Positions 7,770 through 15,260 of a stretch of DNA of 38,015 bases are shown here, one piece after another. Numbering within the stretch: the stretch's first letter is position 1; the number at the start of each line of letters is the position of its first letter. The DNA is from an uncultured Bacilli bacterium. Its GTDB lineage: Bacteria; Bacillota_I; Bacilli_A; RF39; UBA660. Location of the stretch: positions 1 through 38,015 of the forward strand of contig CALVUY010000004.1 of assembly GCA_944363705.1 (NCBI GenBank). The letters run 5' to 3'. Made by a program: the position numbers and the translations under genes. The notes beneath the pieces were generated by a model. The model did no database searches. It saw only the letters and a program-made list of their open reading frames with translations, and was not told where the DNA came from.

Positions 7770-8474
7770 CTATATATTATTTACACTATAATAAAATATT
7801 TTCGCATGATTTGTAATATATTGATAATTTGCTTTATTTTTTCTATTCTTTTCCAAAAAATTTATCACTATAGATATATCATCAGCATCTTCCATCTTTA
7901 CCATTACTTCTTTACCTATACTTAACTGTTCAGACATTATCTTTTCATTTAACATACTAGGTATAAAGATATAAAAATCTACATCTATATAACTACCACT
8001 ATCTTCACTTAATACTACCCCATTTTTTCTATTAGTAAACACTCTAATAATTTGATACAAAAGATTATAACTGCTACTACAAACATAAATATCTAAATTA
8101 GGAAATCTATCTGTTACTTTCTTTACTTCCTCTGTATAACTTAAATTATTAGAAACTATTTTTTGATAATCTTCTATAAGTAATGCTTCATTCAAAGGTA
8201 ATAAGTTAATAATAATTTTCCCTTTAAAGTTATTTAACATATTAAGAGCGTCATCTAATGTTAAAATATCATAATAAGTTAATTCACTTAAATTATTATT
8301 TTGTATTGTATTAATAGTTATCTTATTAGTAGTAACAGGGGAAAACACTAACACCTGCTTATCTTTAGTCATAACTATATCTAACATAACACCTGTTAGT
8401 CCTTCTATGCTATTAACAGACTCAATAAAGGTTTTATTATTATACAAATTACTTTTATGAGCGATAATCTTCAT
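7770..8474 (-). CDS. Degenerate glycerophosphodiester phosphodiesterase-like protein
   Basis: A 234-residue protein starting MKIIAHKSNLYNNKTFIESV. The pattern of GDPD barrels is recognisable (an IIAH start, then GVMLDIVMTKDKQVLVFSP in place of G-x-E-x-D-V-x-x-T-K-D). The catalytic HR is HK, and the Glu of the ExD pair is replaced by Leu (LDI). The later half is poorly conserved. It may therefore have lost phosphodiesterase activity. The start at 8474 is preferred to the upstream ATG at 8486 because AGAAAGGATGG is the binding site for it. That site is also the 3' arm of a terminator-like hairpin (8478-8523). Confidence 0.55.
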   Translation of the reverse strand: MKIIAHKSNLYNNKTFIESVNSIEGLTGVMLDIVMTKDKQVLVFSPVTTNKITINTIQNNNLSELTYYDILTLDDALNMLNNFKGKIIINLLPLNEALLIEDYQKIVSNNLSYTEEVKKVTDRFPNLDIYVCSSSYNLLYQIIRVFTNRKNGVVLSEDSGSYIDVDFYIFIPSMLNEKIMSEQLSIGKEVMVKMEDADDISIVINFLEKNRKNKANYQYITNHAKIFYYSVNNI

Positions 8475-8477
8475 AAT

Positions 8478-8523
8478 AAAAACCATCCTTTCTTCTATAG
8501 AATATGTAGAAAGGATAGTTTTT
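8478..8523 (-). terminator. Terminator after yqeY, overlapping the next gene's ribosome binding site
   Basis: On the minus strand AAAACTATCCTTTCT pairs with AGAAAGGATGGTTTT, about 15 pairs with one G-T, and then five T. The 3' arm contains AGAAAGGATGG, the binding site for the GDPD-like gene whose ATG follows at 8474. Confidence 0.8.
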
Positions 8524-8961
8524 TTAACTTAATTTCGCTTTTATTTTACCAGATACTTCCTTCATATCGCATCTACCTTTAACTAAAGGAGTAACTACTT
8601 TCATTACTTTACCCATATCTTTTATAGAAGATGCTTCTGTCTCCTTAAAGGCATCATTAATTATTTTATCTACTTCTTCATCTGTTAATGGTTCTGGTAG
8701 ATATTCTTTAATAATAGCGATTTCTTTATCCAAGCCTTCTACTAAATCAGTTCTACCTGCCTTACTAAACTCTAATCTAGACTCTTCACGAGTCTTTAAC
8801 TCTTTAGCAAGAACATCGATAACTACTTCATCAGTTATTTCTATTTTCTTATCAATACGTTCTTTATCAATAGATCCCTTAATCATTCTAATAACAGAAA
8901 GTTTAAACTTATCTTGTTCCTTCATCGCTTTTACCATATCACTTTTAATTTTATCAAACAT
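8524..8961 (-). CDS. yqeY: YqeY/GatB-like domain protein
   Basis: A 145-residue soluble helical protein of the YqeY family, which resembles the C-terminal tRNA-binding domain of GatB. Typical segments are MFDKIKSDMVKAMKEQDKFK at the start, LSVIRMIKGSI, the central IAIIKEYLPEPLTDEEV and the C-terminal MGKVMKVVTPLVKGRCDMKEVS. Length is normal for the family. The biochemical role is not settled; links to amidotransferase or tRNA-dependent processes are inferred from the domain. RBS AAGGAGG is upstream. It is followed by a strong terminator. Confidence 0.92.
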   Translation of the reverse strand: MFDKIKSDMVKAMKEQDKFKLSVIRMIKGSIDKERIDKKIEITDEVVIDVLAKELKTREESRLEFSKAGRTDLVEGLDKEIAIIKEYLPEPLTDEEVDKIINDAFKETEASSIKDMGKVMKVVTPLVKGRCDMKEVSGKIKAKLS

Positions 8962-8964
8962 AAA

Positions 8965-9618
8965 CTATTCCTCCTTACTTGCAACTATTTCTTTTCCTGT
9001 TAGATAATAATTATCACCATCTTTAGTAAATGTAAAATTATACGTATCTTTAACTGTTCCAAATACTCCATCTAAAACTTCTACTGTTAAAATAATATTT
9101 TCATCATCATCTAAAGCAGCGTCACTTAATTTCATATTAACAGGATCTACACTAACTTCTTCATCTTTAGTGAAAATTGCATAGCCTTCCATTACTTCAT
9201 CATAAAAAGCATAATGATTAGGATCTATTTCAAAAGAAGTAGGTGTAATAGTTATATTAGGTCCATATATATCTTTAACAGACTTTTCAATATCCTTACT
9301 AGGAATAAAATCAACAATTCCTTCACAACTATAACCAGTAGTATCATCAGTAGTGTTAACGACATCACAGTTAATAGATTCACTAACATCCATGTTTTTA
9401 TAACCATAATATAACATAATTCTAGGACTCATGACATCCAAAGATTCTACATCATTAAAGGCAATTTTTTCATATAATGCTTTAGTTTCTTTATCATTAG
9501 TAGAAATACTATTATCACTACTATTTAATTTTTTATAAGCAAAGATAATACCTCCTACTACTAATTCTAAGATAATAATTGTAATTACAACTTTTATCCA
9601 AGTATTATTTTTCTTCAA
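8965..9618 (-). CDS. Membrane-anchored protein of unknown function, TTG start
   Basis: A 217-residue protein with one N-terminal membrane segment (about residues 8-28, VVITIIILELVVGGIIFAY) and an extracellular domain rich in Asp, Thr and Tyr. Two Cys (about 84 and 99) could form a disulfide outside the cell. The start codon is TTG at 9618 with AGGAGGGA seven bases upstream. There is no lipobox Cys after the membrane segment. It sits tightly between yqeY (3-base gap) and another membrane protein, suggesting an operon. I do not recognise a family. Confidence 0.75.
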   Translation of the reverse strand: MKKNNTWIKVVITIIILELVVGGIIFAYKKLNSSDNSISTNDKETKALYEKIAFNDVESLDVMSPRIMLYYGYKNMDVSESINCDVVNTTDDTTGYSCEGIVDFIPSKDIEKSVKDIYGPNITITPTSFEIDPNHYAFYDEVMEGYAIFTKDEEVSVDPVNMKLSDAALDDDENIILTVEVLDGVFGTVKDTYNFTFTKDGDNYYLTGKEIVASKEE

Positions 9619-9629
9619 TATAATCCCTC

Positions 9630-9944
9630 CTATATCTTTTTCTTCTTAATAAAGAACTTAGTATTATAAAATAAGAATATAGCCATTATTACAATATAAG
9701 CCCAAGCGATAATTGTATAAAGAATTCCATCAGTATAATTTGACACAATTGCTAATATACTTTCAGGAATATAATTATCAATAACTGCAGCAAGGTCAGG
9801 AAGTCCTATATTATTTTTAATAAATGTTAATATTCTTAAAAAGATATCTACTATTGCAACAAAATAAACAAAGCTTGAAAATCTTCTAAAATACATAACT
9901 ACTATTAATATTAAAACAACTAATACCACTAAATCAATATACAT
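9630..9944 (-). CDS. Small integral membrane protein, unknown function
   Basis: A 104-residue hydrophobic protein starting MYIDLVVLVVLILIVVMYF. Three membrane segments are visible: residues 3-20, about 26-44 and about 72-94. It ends with the basic tail KFFIKKKKI. The ATG at 9944 is chosen because AAGGAG lies eight bases upstream; a GTG two codons earlier is the only alternative. It is placed directly before the 8965-9618 membrane protein, so the two are likely cotranscribed and could form a complex. No family recognised. Confidence 0.7.
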   Translation of the reverse strand: MYIDLVVLVVLILIVVMYFRRFSSFVYFVAIVDIFLRILTFIKNNIGLPDLAAVIDNYIPESILAIVSNYTDGILYTIIAWAYIVIMAIFLFYNTKFFIKKKKI

Positions 9945-9956
9945 AACCACAACTCC

Positions 9957-10493
9957 TTACTTCTCTATAAAATATAAATTATACTGTTTTTCTCTACCTA
10001 AAGTAGTTTCATCTCCATGACCTGGATAAAGATTAATAGAATCATCATATTCTTTAATCTTTTTAATAGATTTATCCATCTCTTCACTACTACCTGTAGG
10101 TAAGTCACATCTACCAACAGTATCTCTGAAAATAAAGTCTCCTACAAACATAGCATTATCTTCTTTAAAGTAAAAAGTAACTGAATCACTACTATGACCT
10201 GGAGTCATTATAGGAATAAAACTAAAAGTTCCAACACTAACTTCTTTCATATCAGTTAAATTACTCTTCTTAAATATTTTTAATCTTCTATTAGAGTTTA
10301 AAAAATCACGTAAAGCTCCTATATGATCAAAGTGAGCATGTGTAACTAAAACTCCTATAATTTTATCATCACCAACTAATTCTTTAATATTTTTACTATC
10401 ACTACCAGGATCTACAATTAAGCATGTTCCATCTTTACTTAATACATAACAATTCTCTTCTAATGCCCCTGTTACTATCTTTTTAATCTCCAT
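9957..10493 (-). CDS. MBL-fold metal-dependent hydrolase (YqgX / glyoxalase II-like)
   Basis: A 178-residue metallo-beta-lactamase-fold hydrolase. The zinc motif THAHFDHIG holds His52, His54, Asp56 and His57. Further ligands are the His in MTPGHSSDS, the Asp in VGDFIFRD and the His in YPGHGDETT. The N-terminal LEENCYVL and the DPGSD turn match the small glyoxalase II-like group (YqgX/YcbL) found across Firmicutes. The substrate is probably a thioester such as S-lactoyl adducts, but this is family knowledge only. Start at 10493 with ATAGGAG upstream; the reading frame extends further 5' without a binding site. Confidence 0.85.
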   Translation of the reverse strand: MEIKKIVTGALEENCYVLSKDGTCLIVDPGSDSKNIKELVGDDKIIGVLVTHAHFDHIGALRDFLNSNRRLKIFKKSNLTDMKEVSVGTFSFIPIMTPGHSSDSVTFYFKEDNAMFVGDFIFRDTVGRCDLPTGSSEEMDKSIKKIKEYDDSINLYPGHGDETTLGREKQYNLYFIEK

Positions 10494-10620
10494 AAATAAT
10501 CTCCTATCTACATAATATATGATAGAAAAAAATAGCTTAAACGTCAAGCGAAAAAGAACATTTATTTGCTATTTTATCTAAACAATACTATAATATGACT
10601 CAACAAAAAGAGGGATTAAA

Positions 10621-11322
10621 ATGTATATTGATAAAGAAAAATACTTAAAAGAAAAAAATAATATTTTAAAGTTCTTAAAAGAACATAGATATTTATATGA
10701 TGATAAAGAATATGAAATGCTATTTTCTATAATTAGTTTTGATATATTATTAGAAAATGATGGATATAGTACCAATTGTAATATTGCAACATTACTTTCT
10801 AAATATAATGTTTTCACTGAAGAAAATGATAGATATCTTAAGTTTTATAAAATGCTTGAAGAACTTAATTTCATTAAAGGAAACTCTTTAGAAGTAGGAA
10901 GTGGCCCTTATCCAAGACTAGCAGAAGTTATTAAAGATAATCACAAAAGAAAAGATTATAACTTAAGTATCTATGAGAAATGTGATGTGTTTAAAGTAGG
11001 TAAAGATATTAAGATGGTTAAAGATAAATTTACATCCAGTACAAATATTGAAGAAGTTGATAATATTTTTTCTATTATGCCATGTTCTGCTTCTATTGGT
11101 ATAACATTAAAAGGAATAGAAGAAAACAAAAATCTATTAATAGCTTATTGTACCTGTGATCATAGTAGTAAAATATATCCAAGAGGAAATAAAAGATATT
11201 GGTCAATTAATTTTTGTGATATGTTAAAAGAAAAGTATAAAGACGAAATAGAAATAAAAGAATGGGAATATCTAAAAGACAAGAAAGTACCTATTTTAAT
11301 ACACAGAAAAAGAAGATATTGA
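10621..11322 (+). CDS. Methyltransferase-like protein of unknown function
   Basis: A 233-residue soluble protein, one of the few plus-strand genes. Residues near 95-106 read LEVGSGPYPRLAE, which resembles motif I of SAM-dependent methyltransferases (hExGSGxxP). The rest is not recognisable, though a CTCDHSS segment and a final strand VPILIHRKRR fit a Rossmann-type ending. The RBS GAGGGA precedes the ATG. It ends with TGA (11320-11322) inside a hairpin shared with the converging 11335-13011 gene. It is divergent from the MBL hydrolase, with 127 bases between their starts. The methyltransferase assignment is tentative. Confidence 0.65.
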   Translation: MYIDKEKYLKEKNNILKFLKEHRYLYDDKEYEMLFSIISFDILLENDGYSTNCNIATLLSKYNVFTEENDRYLKFYKMLEELNFIKGNSLEVGSGPYPRLAEVIKDNHKRKDYNLSIYEKCDVFKVGKDIKMVKDKFTSSTNIEEVDNIFSIMPCSASIGITLKGIEENKNLLIAYCTCDHSSKIYPRGNKRYWSINFCDMLKEKYKDEIEIKEWEYLKDKKVPILIHRKRRY

Positions 11323-11343
11323 AAAATCTCCTTTTTATTCAAT
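11318..11343. terminator. Hairpin shared by two convergent genes
   Basis: ATTGAA (11318-11323) and TTCAAT (11338-11343) are perfect inverted repeats, with AAA/TTT inside them. The hairpin contains the TGA of the plus-strand gene and the TAA of the minus-strand gene and has T runs on both sides. It could act as a bidirectional terminator. It also sits right after the DGR-like variable region, where such elements often have a hairpin. Confidence 0.55.
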
Positions 11344-13011
11344 TATGTAAGGATTTTCTGAAGTCCCGTCACCTGAGATAAACCCGTTTTCAGTGGTCAC
11401 ATTGATAACTGGACGAACGGCAAAGTCGTTAACTACACTGTAGAGAATGATGTAATCAAACTCAAGCCATACACGAGCACCACCAAAATCGAAACCGGCC
11501 GGCGTCATACTCCAATAATACATTTCAGAATCCCCAGGATTTAAATAACTATCTGTTGTTACTCCAGGATTTTCTCCTCCTAAAACTAATTCATCTGCCG
11601 TTATTAGTCCTGCTTTTAATCTATAACTTCCCCCATAACTTTCACTTGTAACAGGACACTTCAAAGTTGGACTATTTTCTTTTGTATATCCTATTGTTGA
11701 TTGTCCTAATCTATCATAACTTGCAAAAACATTATAATTCATAGAAGGAAAACCATAGTCAGTGTCTTTTTTATATCCACTACTATCACTACAGAACCTT
11801 CCGCCTAATACCTTACTATCATAACTACTACTTCCTAAGGTATTTTTATACCAAGTATCTACTTCTTTCTTTATAAAACTATCTACCCCATTATCATAGG
11901 TATATCCTGTGTATTTTGAATCATTATACTCTAAATTATATGATGTCATCCCCACTGCAAAAGAATTTACTAAATCTGTATTTGTAGGATTGACACTCGT
12001 TCCATTATAAATTAATCTTAAGCTTCCATCTCCATTTACTCTTACTATCTTCCAGTACATCTTATCTCCCTTAGATGCTAATAGCACTCTATTACTTTCA
12101 CTACAACTACTATTATATTCTTGGCAAGACGCTAAACTCTGAAAAAATCTACTACCATAATTATACACATAATAATCCTCTGTATATTCTCCAAATTGAA
12201 CATTATTATTTGTTACATTCCCTCTAAAATAGTAACTTGTTCCATCTTCATCTTCAATGCTATATAATCCATTTGTTACATACTCTGGATTATTTTGTGG
12301 ACCAGAACTCATATCTAAATAGTTTCCATTACTTGCATAATTAAACATATTAGTCTTTTCTTCTTGTAATTCATTATCAGCTAATATCTTTTGTGTTGTT
12401 AATGGAACATACTTATCTCCTGCTTTTCCATATAAATTTATTCTTACACTAAATGTTAATCCTCCTCCATCTCCTTGAGGATTATAACTCTCATCTACAT
12501 ACATTCTAAGTCTATAGTTATTACTTTCACTACTATTCATACTACTTGTATATAAACTCATCTCATTTACTGGTCTTCCTGTATAATCATTAGCACTACT
12601 CTCTTCATTATATGTCTCAGGTACCATTAAAGCTTCTTCACTACCATCATCTGTTAATCTAGTTAGATATAACTTTATATATTCTCCACCTATAGTATTA
12701 CCATCTTCTTTTTTAGCACTTATTTCATAGTTGATATTTACATCTCCTGTTATTTCACTACTTACACTAAAGTCAAAATACTCCCCTGGATTTAATCTAA
12801 CAGTTCCTGTCTTATCTGTTGTTGGTAAGGCTCCACTTAAACTTATTGTATTATCTGTTTCAGTATATGTCATTGTAATAGAACCTGTCGTTATAGAGTT
12901 TACTTTACTACCTGTTTTACTATAACTAAAGGCAGCATAACTTACTCCTACTATCGCTAGTATCATTACTACTAACACTACTATTATTATAATATTTTCT
13001 TTTTTCTTCAT
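11335..13011 (-). CDS. Secreted protein with camelysin/TasA-like N-terminus and C-type-lectin-like variable C-terminus (DGR target candidate)
   Basis: A 558-residue exported protein. Residues 1-28 form a signal or anchor segment ending in GVSYAAF, as in TasA/camelysin-type proteins, followed by a beta-rich domain (to about 195). A long Tyr/Ser/Asn-rich region (200-490) has conserved pieces YWKIVRVNGDGSLRLIYNG and LITADELVLGG. The C-terminus (498-558) runs YYWSMTP, then variable residues, then VRPVINV and GTSENPY, the layout of C-type-lectin/FGE-fold ligand-binding proteins. In residues 505-531, 23 of 27 codons end in C or T (nine in C, otherwise rare here). By count, G+C over 11401-11520 is about 43%. 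That is what adenine-directed mutagenesis of AAY codons leaves. RBS AGGAG lies before the ATG. No reverse transcriptase is in the window. Confidence 0.75.
   Translation of the reverse strand: MKKKENIIIIVVLVVMILAIVGVSYAAFSYSKTGSKVNSITTGSITMTYTETDNTISLSGALPTTDKTGTVRLNPGEYFDFSVSSEITGDVNINYEISAKKEDGNTIGGEYIKLYLTRLTDDGSEEALMVPETYNEESSANDYTGRPVNEMSLYTSSMNSSESNNYRLRMYVDESYNPQGDGGGLTFSVRINLYGKAGDKYVPLTTQKILADNELQEEKTNMFNYASNGNYLDMSSGPQNNPEYVTNGLYSIEDEDGTSYYFRGNVTNNNVQFGEYTEDYYVYNYGSRFFQSLASCQEYNSSCSESNRVLLASKGDKMYWKIVRVNGDGSLRLIYNGTSVNPTNTDLVNSFAVGMTSYNLEYNDSKYTGYTYDNGVDSFIKKEVDTWYKNTLGSSSYDSKVLGGRFCSDSSGYKKDTDYGFPSMNYNVFASYDRLGQSTIGYTKENSPTLKCPVTSESYGGSYRLKAGLITADELVLGGENPGVTTDSYLNPGDSEMYYWSMTPAGFDFGGARVWLEFDYIILYSVVNDFAVRPVINVTTENGFISGDGTSENPYIIE
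11419..11499 (-). other. Putative DGR variable region core
   Basis: This stretch encodes residues 505-531 of the secreted protein. Codons are mostly NNY, mixing Phe, Asp, Gly, Tyr, Ile, Leu, Ser, Asn and Ala at sites where a template would hold AAC or AAT. The frame is held by unvarying GTA, TGG and GAG-type codons and the flanks WSMTP and VRPVIN. Composition differs sharply from the AT-rich upstream part of the same gene. Confidence 0.6.
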
Positions 13012-13307
13012 CTTTCACTTCTCTCCTTTATTATTTTTCTCACACCATCAAAAAGAACAGAATAATCCTATCCTGCTCTTATATCATAATGAAAGAAAGT
13101 ATTATTTAAACTACCATTCTGGTAATTTAATGCCCCCCCCAAGTAACATATTGTGAACCCAAAGTTTTAGAAAAATGACGAATTAATTTACCCCAGAATT
13201 GACGAATTATTTTACCCTGATAAATTAAATTTGCCATATTTATTCATTCCTTTCTTTATCTTTGTTAACTTAATAATAACAGAAAAAAAGAACTTAGACA
13301 AGCCCTT
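13012..13307. other. Gene-free stretch with C8 tract and a repeated ATTCGTCA motif
   Basis: No ORF is supported here. On the plus strand it holds an eight-base C run (13133-13140) that is striking in such an AT-rich sequence. Two copies of TGACGAATTA follow (near 13176 and 13200), each followed by a TTTACCC-type run. Read on the minus strand these are ATTCGTCA repeats preceded by GGGGTAAA or GGGTAAAA, the style of repeated transposase-binding sites at some transposon ends, so a mobile-element relic is possible. A weak hairpin (CAGGAT/ATTCTG, near 13059-13075) followed by TTCTTTTT on the minus strand may be a terminator. Confidence 0.4.
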
Positions 13308-13850
13308 TTATTCATAGTTATTTGCTCTAACTTCCATAAAGCTTTGTGGATGATTACATACTGGACATACATCAAGAGCATCTTTACCAACATATACATG
13401 TCCACAGTTACGACAAATCCAAATCTTGTCTCCATCTTTATGGAATACTCTATCATCTTTAACATTCTTAAGAAGTGTTAAGTATCTTTCTTCATGTTCT
13501 TTTTCAATCTTTGCTACACTTTCAAATAGGAATGCTATACGAGTAAATCCTTCTTCTCTAGCAGTTTCTGCAAAGTTCTTATACATATCAGTCCACTCAT
13601 AGTTTTCACCAGCAGCTGCATCTTCTAAGTTAGTCATAGTATCAGGAATATCTCCACCATGTAATTCTTTAAACCATAACTTAGCATGTTCCTTCTCATT
13701 ATTAGCAGTTTCTTCAAAAATTGCTGCTATTTGTTCATAACCATCTTTTCTAGCTTTAGATGCGTAATATGTATATTTATTACGAGCTTGACTTTCTCCT
13801 GCAAATGCAGTCATTAAGTTTTGTTCAGTTTTTGAACCTTTTAATTCCAT
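13308..13850 (-). CDS. rbr: Rubrerythrin
   Basis: A 180-residue peroxide-reducing enzyme. The N-terminal four-helix domain has the di-iron ligands: Glu19 in FAGESQA, the EKEH motif at 52-55 and the second EKEH at 116-119. The C-terminal rubredoxin-like domain has the iron-binding Cys pairs Cys146/Cys149 (CRNCGH) and Cys162/Cys165 (CPVCNH). It reduces hydrogen peroxide to water with electrons from rubredoxin or NADH systems in anaerobes. It lies next to a Fur/PerR-type regulator read in the same direction, which fits peroxide-responsive control. A 12-bp perfect palindrome lies 35 bases upstream of the ATG. Confidence 0.95.
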   Translation of the reverse strand: MELKGSKTEQNLMTAFAGESQARNKYTYYASKARKDGYEQIAAIFEETANNEKEHAKLWFKELHGGDIPDTMTNLEDAAAGENYEWTDMYKNFAETAREEGFTRIAFLFESVAKIEKEHEERYLTLLKNVKDDRVFHKDGDKIWICRNCGHVYVGKDALDVCPVCNHPQSFMEVRANNYE

Positions 13851-13885
13851 TAATATACCTTCTTTCTACATATTATTTATATTAA

Positions 13886-13897
13886 AGAGCTAGCTCT
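13886..13897. promoter_or_regulatory. Palindrome upstream of rubrerythrin
   Basis: AGAGCTAGCTCT is a perfect 12-bp palindrome, embedded in a longer imperfect one (ATTAA/ATTAAT flanks). Its place between the regulator gene and the rubrerythrin start suggests an operator, but it does not match the PerR or Fur box, so the binding protein is unknown. Confidence 0.45.
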
Positions 13898-13945
13898 ATT
13901 AATATACTACTATTATTTTAACACTTCTAAATTTTTCTTCAAGAG

Positions 13946-14326
13946 TTAACAAGTATCTTTATTTAGTTTTTTACAATTATCACATATACCTTCAAATACT
14001 AAGTTAACATGTTTAATATCAGTTAAATTAGAAGTTGATAATAAATTATCTATAAGACTATTATCAAGAAAAACATCAGTAATTTTATTACACTTTAAAC
14101 AATAAAAGTGATAATGCTCTTTCCTATAATCATAATGAACTCCATCAGGACAATCTATCCTTCTAATAACATCATCATTAACTAGACTATTAACTGTTCT
14201 ATAAACAGTCGCTTGTCCTATATTTTTATCACTTACTAGTTCACACAACTCTTTAATAGTAGGATGATTATAGTTATTTTTTAATACTTCTATTATCTCT
14301 TGTCTTTGTACTGTTTTTCTTTCCAT
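13946..14326 (-). CDS. Fur-family transcriptional regulator (PerR-like)
   Basis: A 126-residue repressor. The N-terminal winged helix contains HPTIKELCELV and GQATVYRTVNSLV (recognition helix). The metal-binding C-terminal part has HYHFYC with His71 and His73, and two structural zinc pairs, Cys76/Cys79 (CLKC) and Cys115/Cys118 (CDNC). Its adjacency to rubrerythrin favours a peroxide sensor, while the operator in front of its own gene is a classic Fur-type 7-1-7 palindrome, so PerR and Fur remain open. It probably represses itself through that site. RBS AAGGTG lies directly before the ATG. Confidence 0.88.
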   Translation of the reverse strand: MERKTVQRQEIIEVLKNNYNHPTIKELCELVSDKNIGQATVYRTVNSLVNDDVIRRIDCPDGVHYDYRKEHYHFYCLKCNKITDVFLDNSLIDNLLSTSNLTDIKHVNLVFEGICDNCKKLNKDTC

Positions 14327-14337
14327 ATCTACACCTT

Positions 14338-14356
14338 ATTGATAATCATTATCAAT
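14338..14356. promoter_or_regulatory. Fur/PerR box in front of the regulator gene
   Basis: ATTGATAATCATTATCAAT is a perfect 19-base palindrome centred on 14347, containing TGATAATNATTATCA, the 7-1-7 Fur box consensus. It starts 12 bases upstream of the regulator ATG, so binding would block its own transcription. Confidence 0.85.
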
Positions 14357-14407
14357 TAAATTATAGTAAAAATAAATATATAAGTCAATAAAAAGAACTA
14401 AATATTG

Positions 14408-14563
14408 CTATTTAATTCCTATATATTTTCTTTTAAACTCCTCTAAGTCTTTAAAATACTTATTCTTAAAATCAATATCATTATTAACAAGACCTAAGTC
14501 TTTATTTTGTTTTATTTTATATAAATATCTCATCTTCATTAACTCTTCTTTTTCACTTTTCAT
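14408..14563 (-). CDS. Possible small protein downstream of sigE
   Basis: A 51-codon frame starts ATG at 14563, seven bases past the sigE TGA, and ends in TAG. The product would be highly charged (start MKSEKEELMKMRYLYKIKQ) and probably helical, with no membrane segment. There is no good ribosome binding site, so it would rely on translational coupling to sigE. No family recognised; it could be chance. Confidence 0.4.
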   Translation of the reverse strand: MKSEKEELMKMRYLYKIKQNKDLGLVNNDIDFKNKYFKDLEEFKRKYIGIK

Positions 14564-14567
14564 AAAC

Positions 14568-15260
14568 TCATGAATACTTAACTATATTCTTTAACCTCCT
14601 AATCACTTTCTTTTCTATTCTTGATATATAAGACTGACTAATACCAAGTAGTTCTGCAACTTCTTTCTGGGTTAATTCATTATGTCCCATAAGACCATAT
14701 CTTAGTATGATAATATCTCTATCTCTTGGATTTAACTTCATAACTTCATCTAACATTAATTTTTTATCAGTCTCTTCTTCTATTCCCTTAGTTACAATAT
14801 CTGCATCAGTTCCTAATATATCTTCAAGATGTAATTCATTCCCTTCTGCATCTAAACTAAGAGAAGCATCTATACTTACTTCTGTTTTAGATTTCTTAAT
14901 TTTTCTTAGATACATCAATATCTCATTATCAATACAACGTGATGCATAAGTTGCAAGCTTAATATTTTTATCTGGTTTAAAGGTATTGATACCTTTAATA
15001 AGACCAATTGTCCCTATACTAACTAAATCTTCTAAATCTACTTTCGTATTTTCATACTTTTTAGCAAGAAATACTACTAATCTTAAATTATGTTCAATTA
15101 AAACATCTCTTGCATGTATATCTCCATCCATAGCCATTACAAGATATGCTTCTTCATCTTCTTTTGATAATGGTTCTGGTAAGATATCACTACTACCTAC
15201 ATAAAATATTTCACAAGATTTATCAAGCAAAAATGCTACTAAATAAAGTAAACTAATCAT
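14568..15260 (-). CDS. sigE: Sporulation sigma factor SigE (mother cell, early)
   Basis: A 230-residue sigma-70 family factor that directs early mother-cell transcription during sporulation. The short N-terminal pro-sequence (about 1-28, MISLLYLVAFLLDKSCEIFYV) is followed by LPEPLSKEDEEAYL, region 2 (LIEHNLRLVVFLAKKYENT, DLVSIGTIGLIKGINTF, YASRCIDNEILMYLRK) and region 4 (ELTQKEVAELLGISQSYISR). The pro-sequence is removed by SpoIIGA, encoded directly upstream with a 4-base ATGA overlap. That overlap shows both that the pair is translationally coupled and that TGA is a stop. It ends in TGA. The pro-sequence is shorter than in Bacillus subtilis. Confidence 0.95.
   Translation of the reverse strand: MISLLYLVAFLLDKSCEIFYVGSSDILPEPLSKEDEEAYLVMAMDGDIHARDVLIEHNLRLVVFLAKKYENTKVDLEDLVSIGTIGLIKGINTFKPDKNIKLATYASRCIDNEILMYLRKIKKSKTEVSIDASLSLDAEGNELHLEDILGTDADIVTKGIEEETDKKLMLDEVMKLNPRDRDIIILRYGLMGHNELTQKEVAELLGISQSYISRIEKKVIRRLKNIVKYS

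Noticed and set aside
10621-11322. Reverse transcriptase or accessory gene of the DGR
   Set aside because: No YxDD motif or RT fold pattern is visible; the only recognisable piece is a GSGxxP methyltransferase-like motif.
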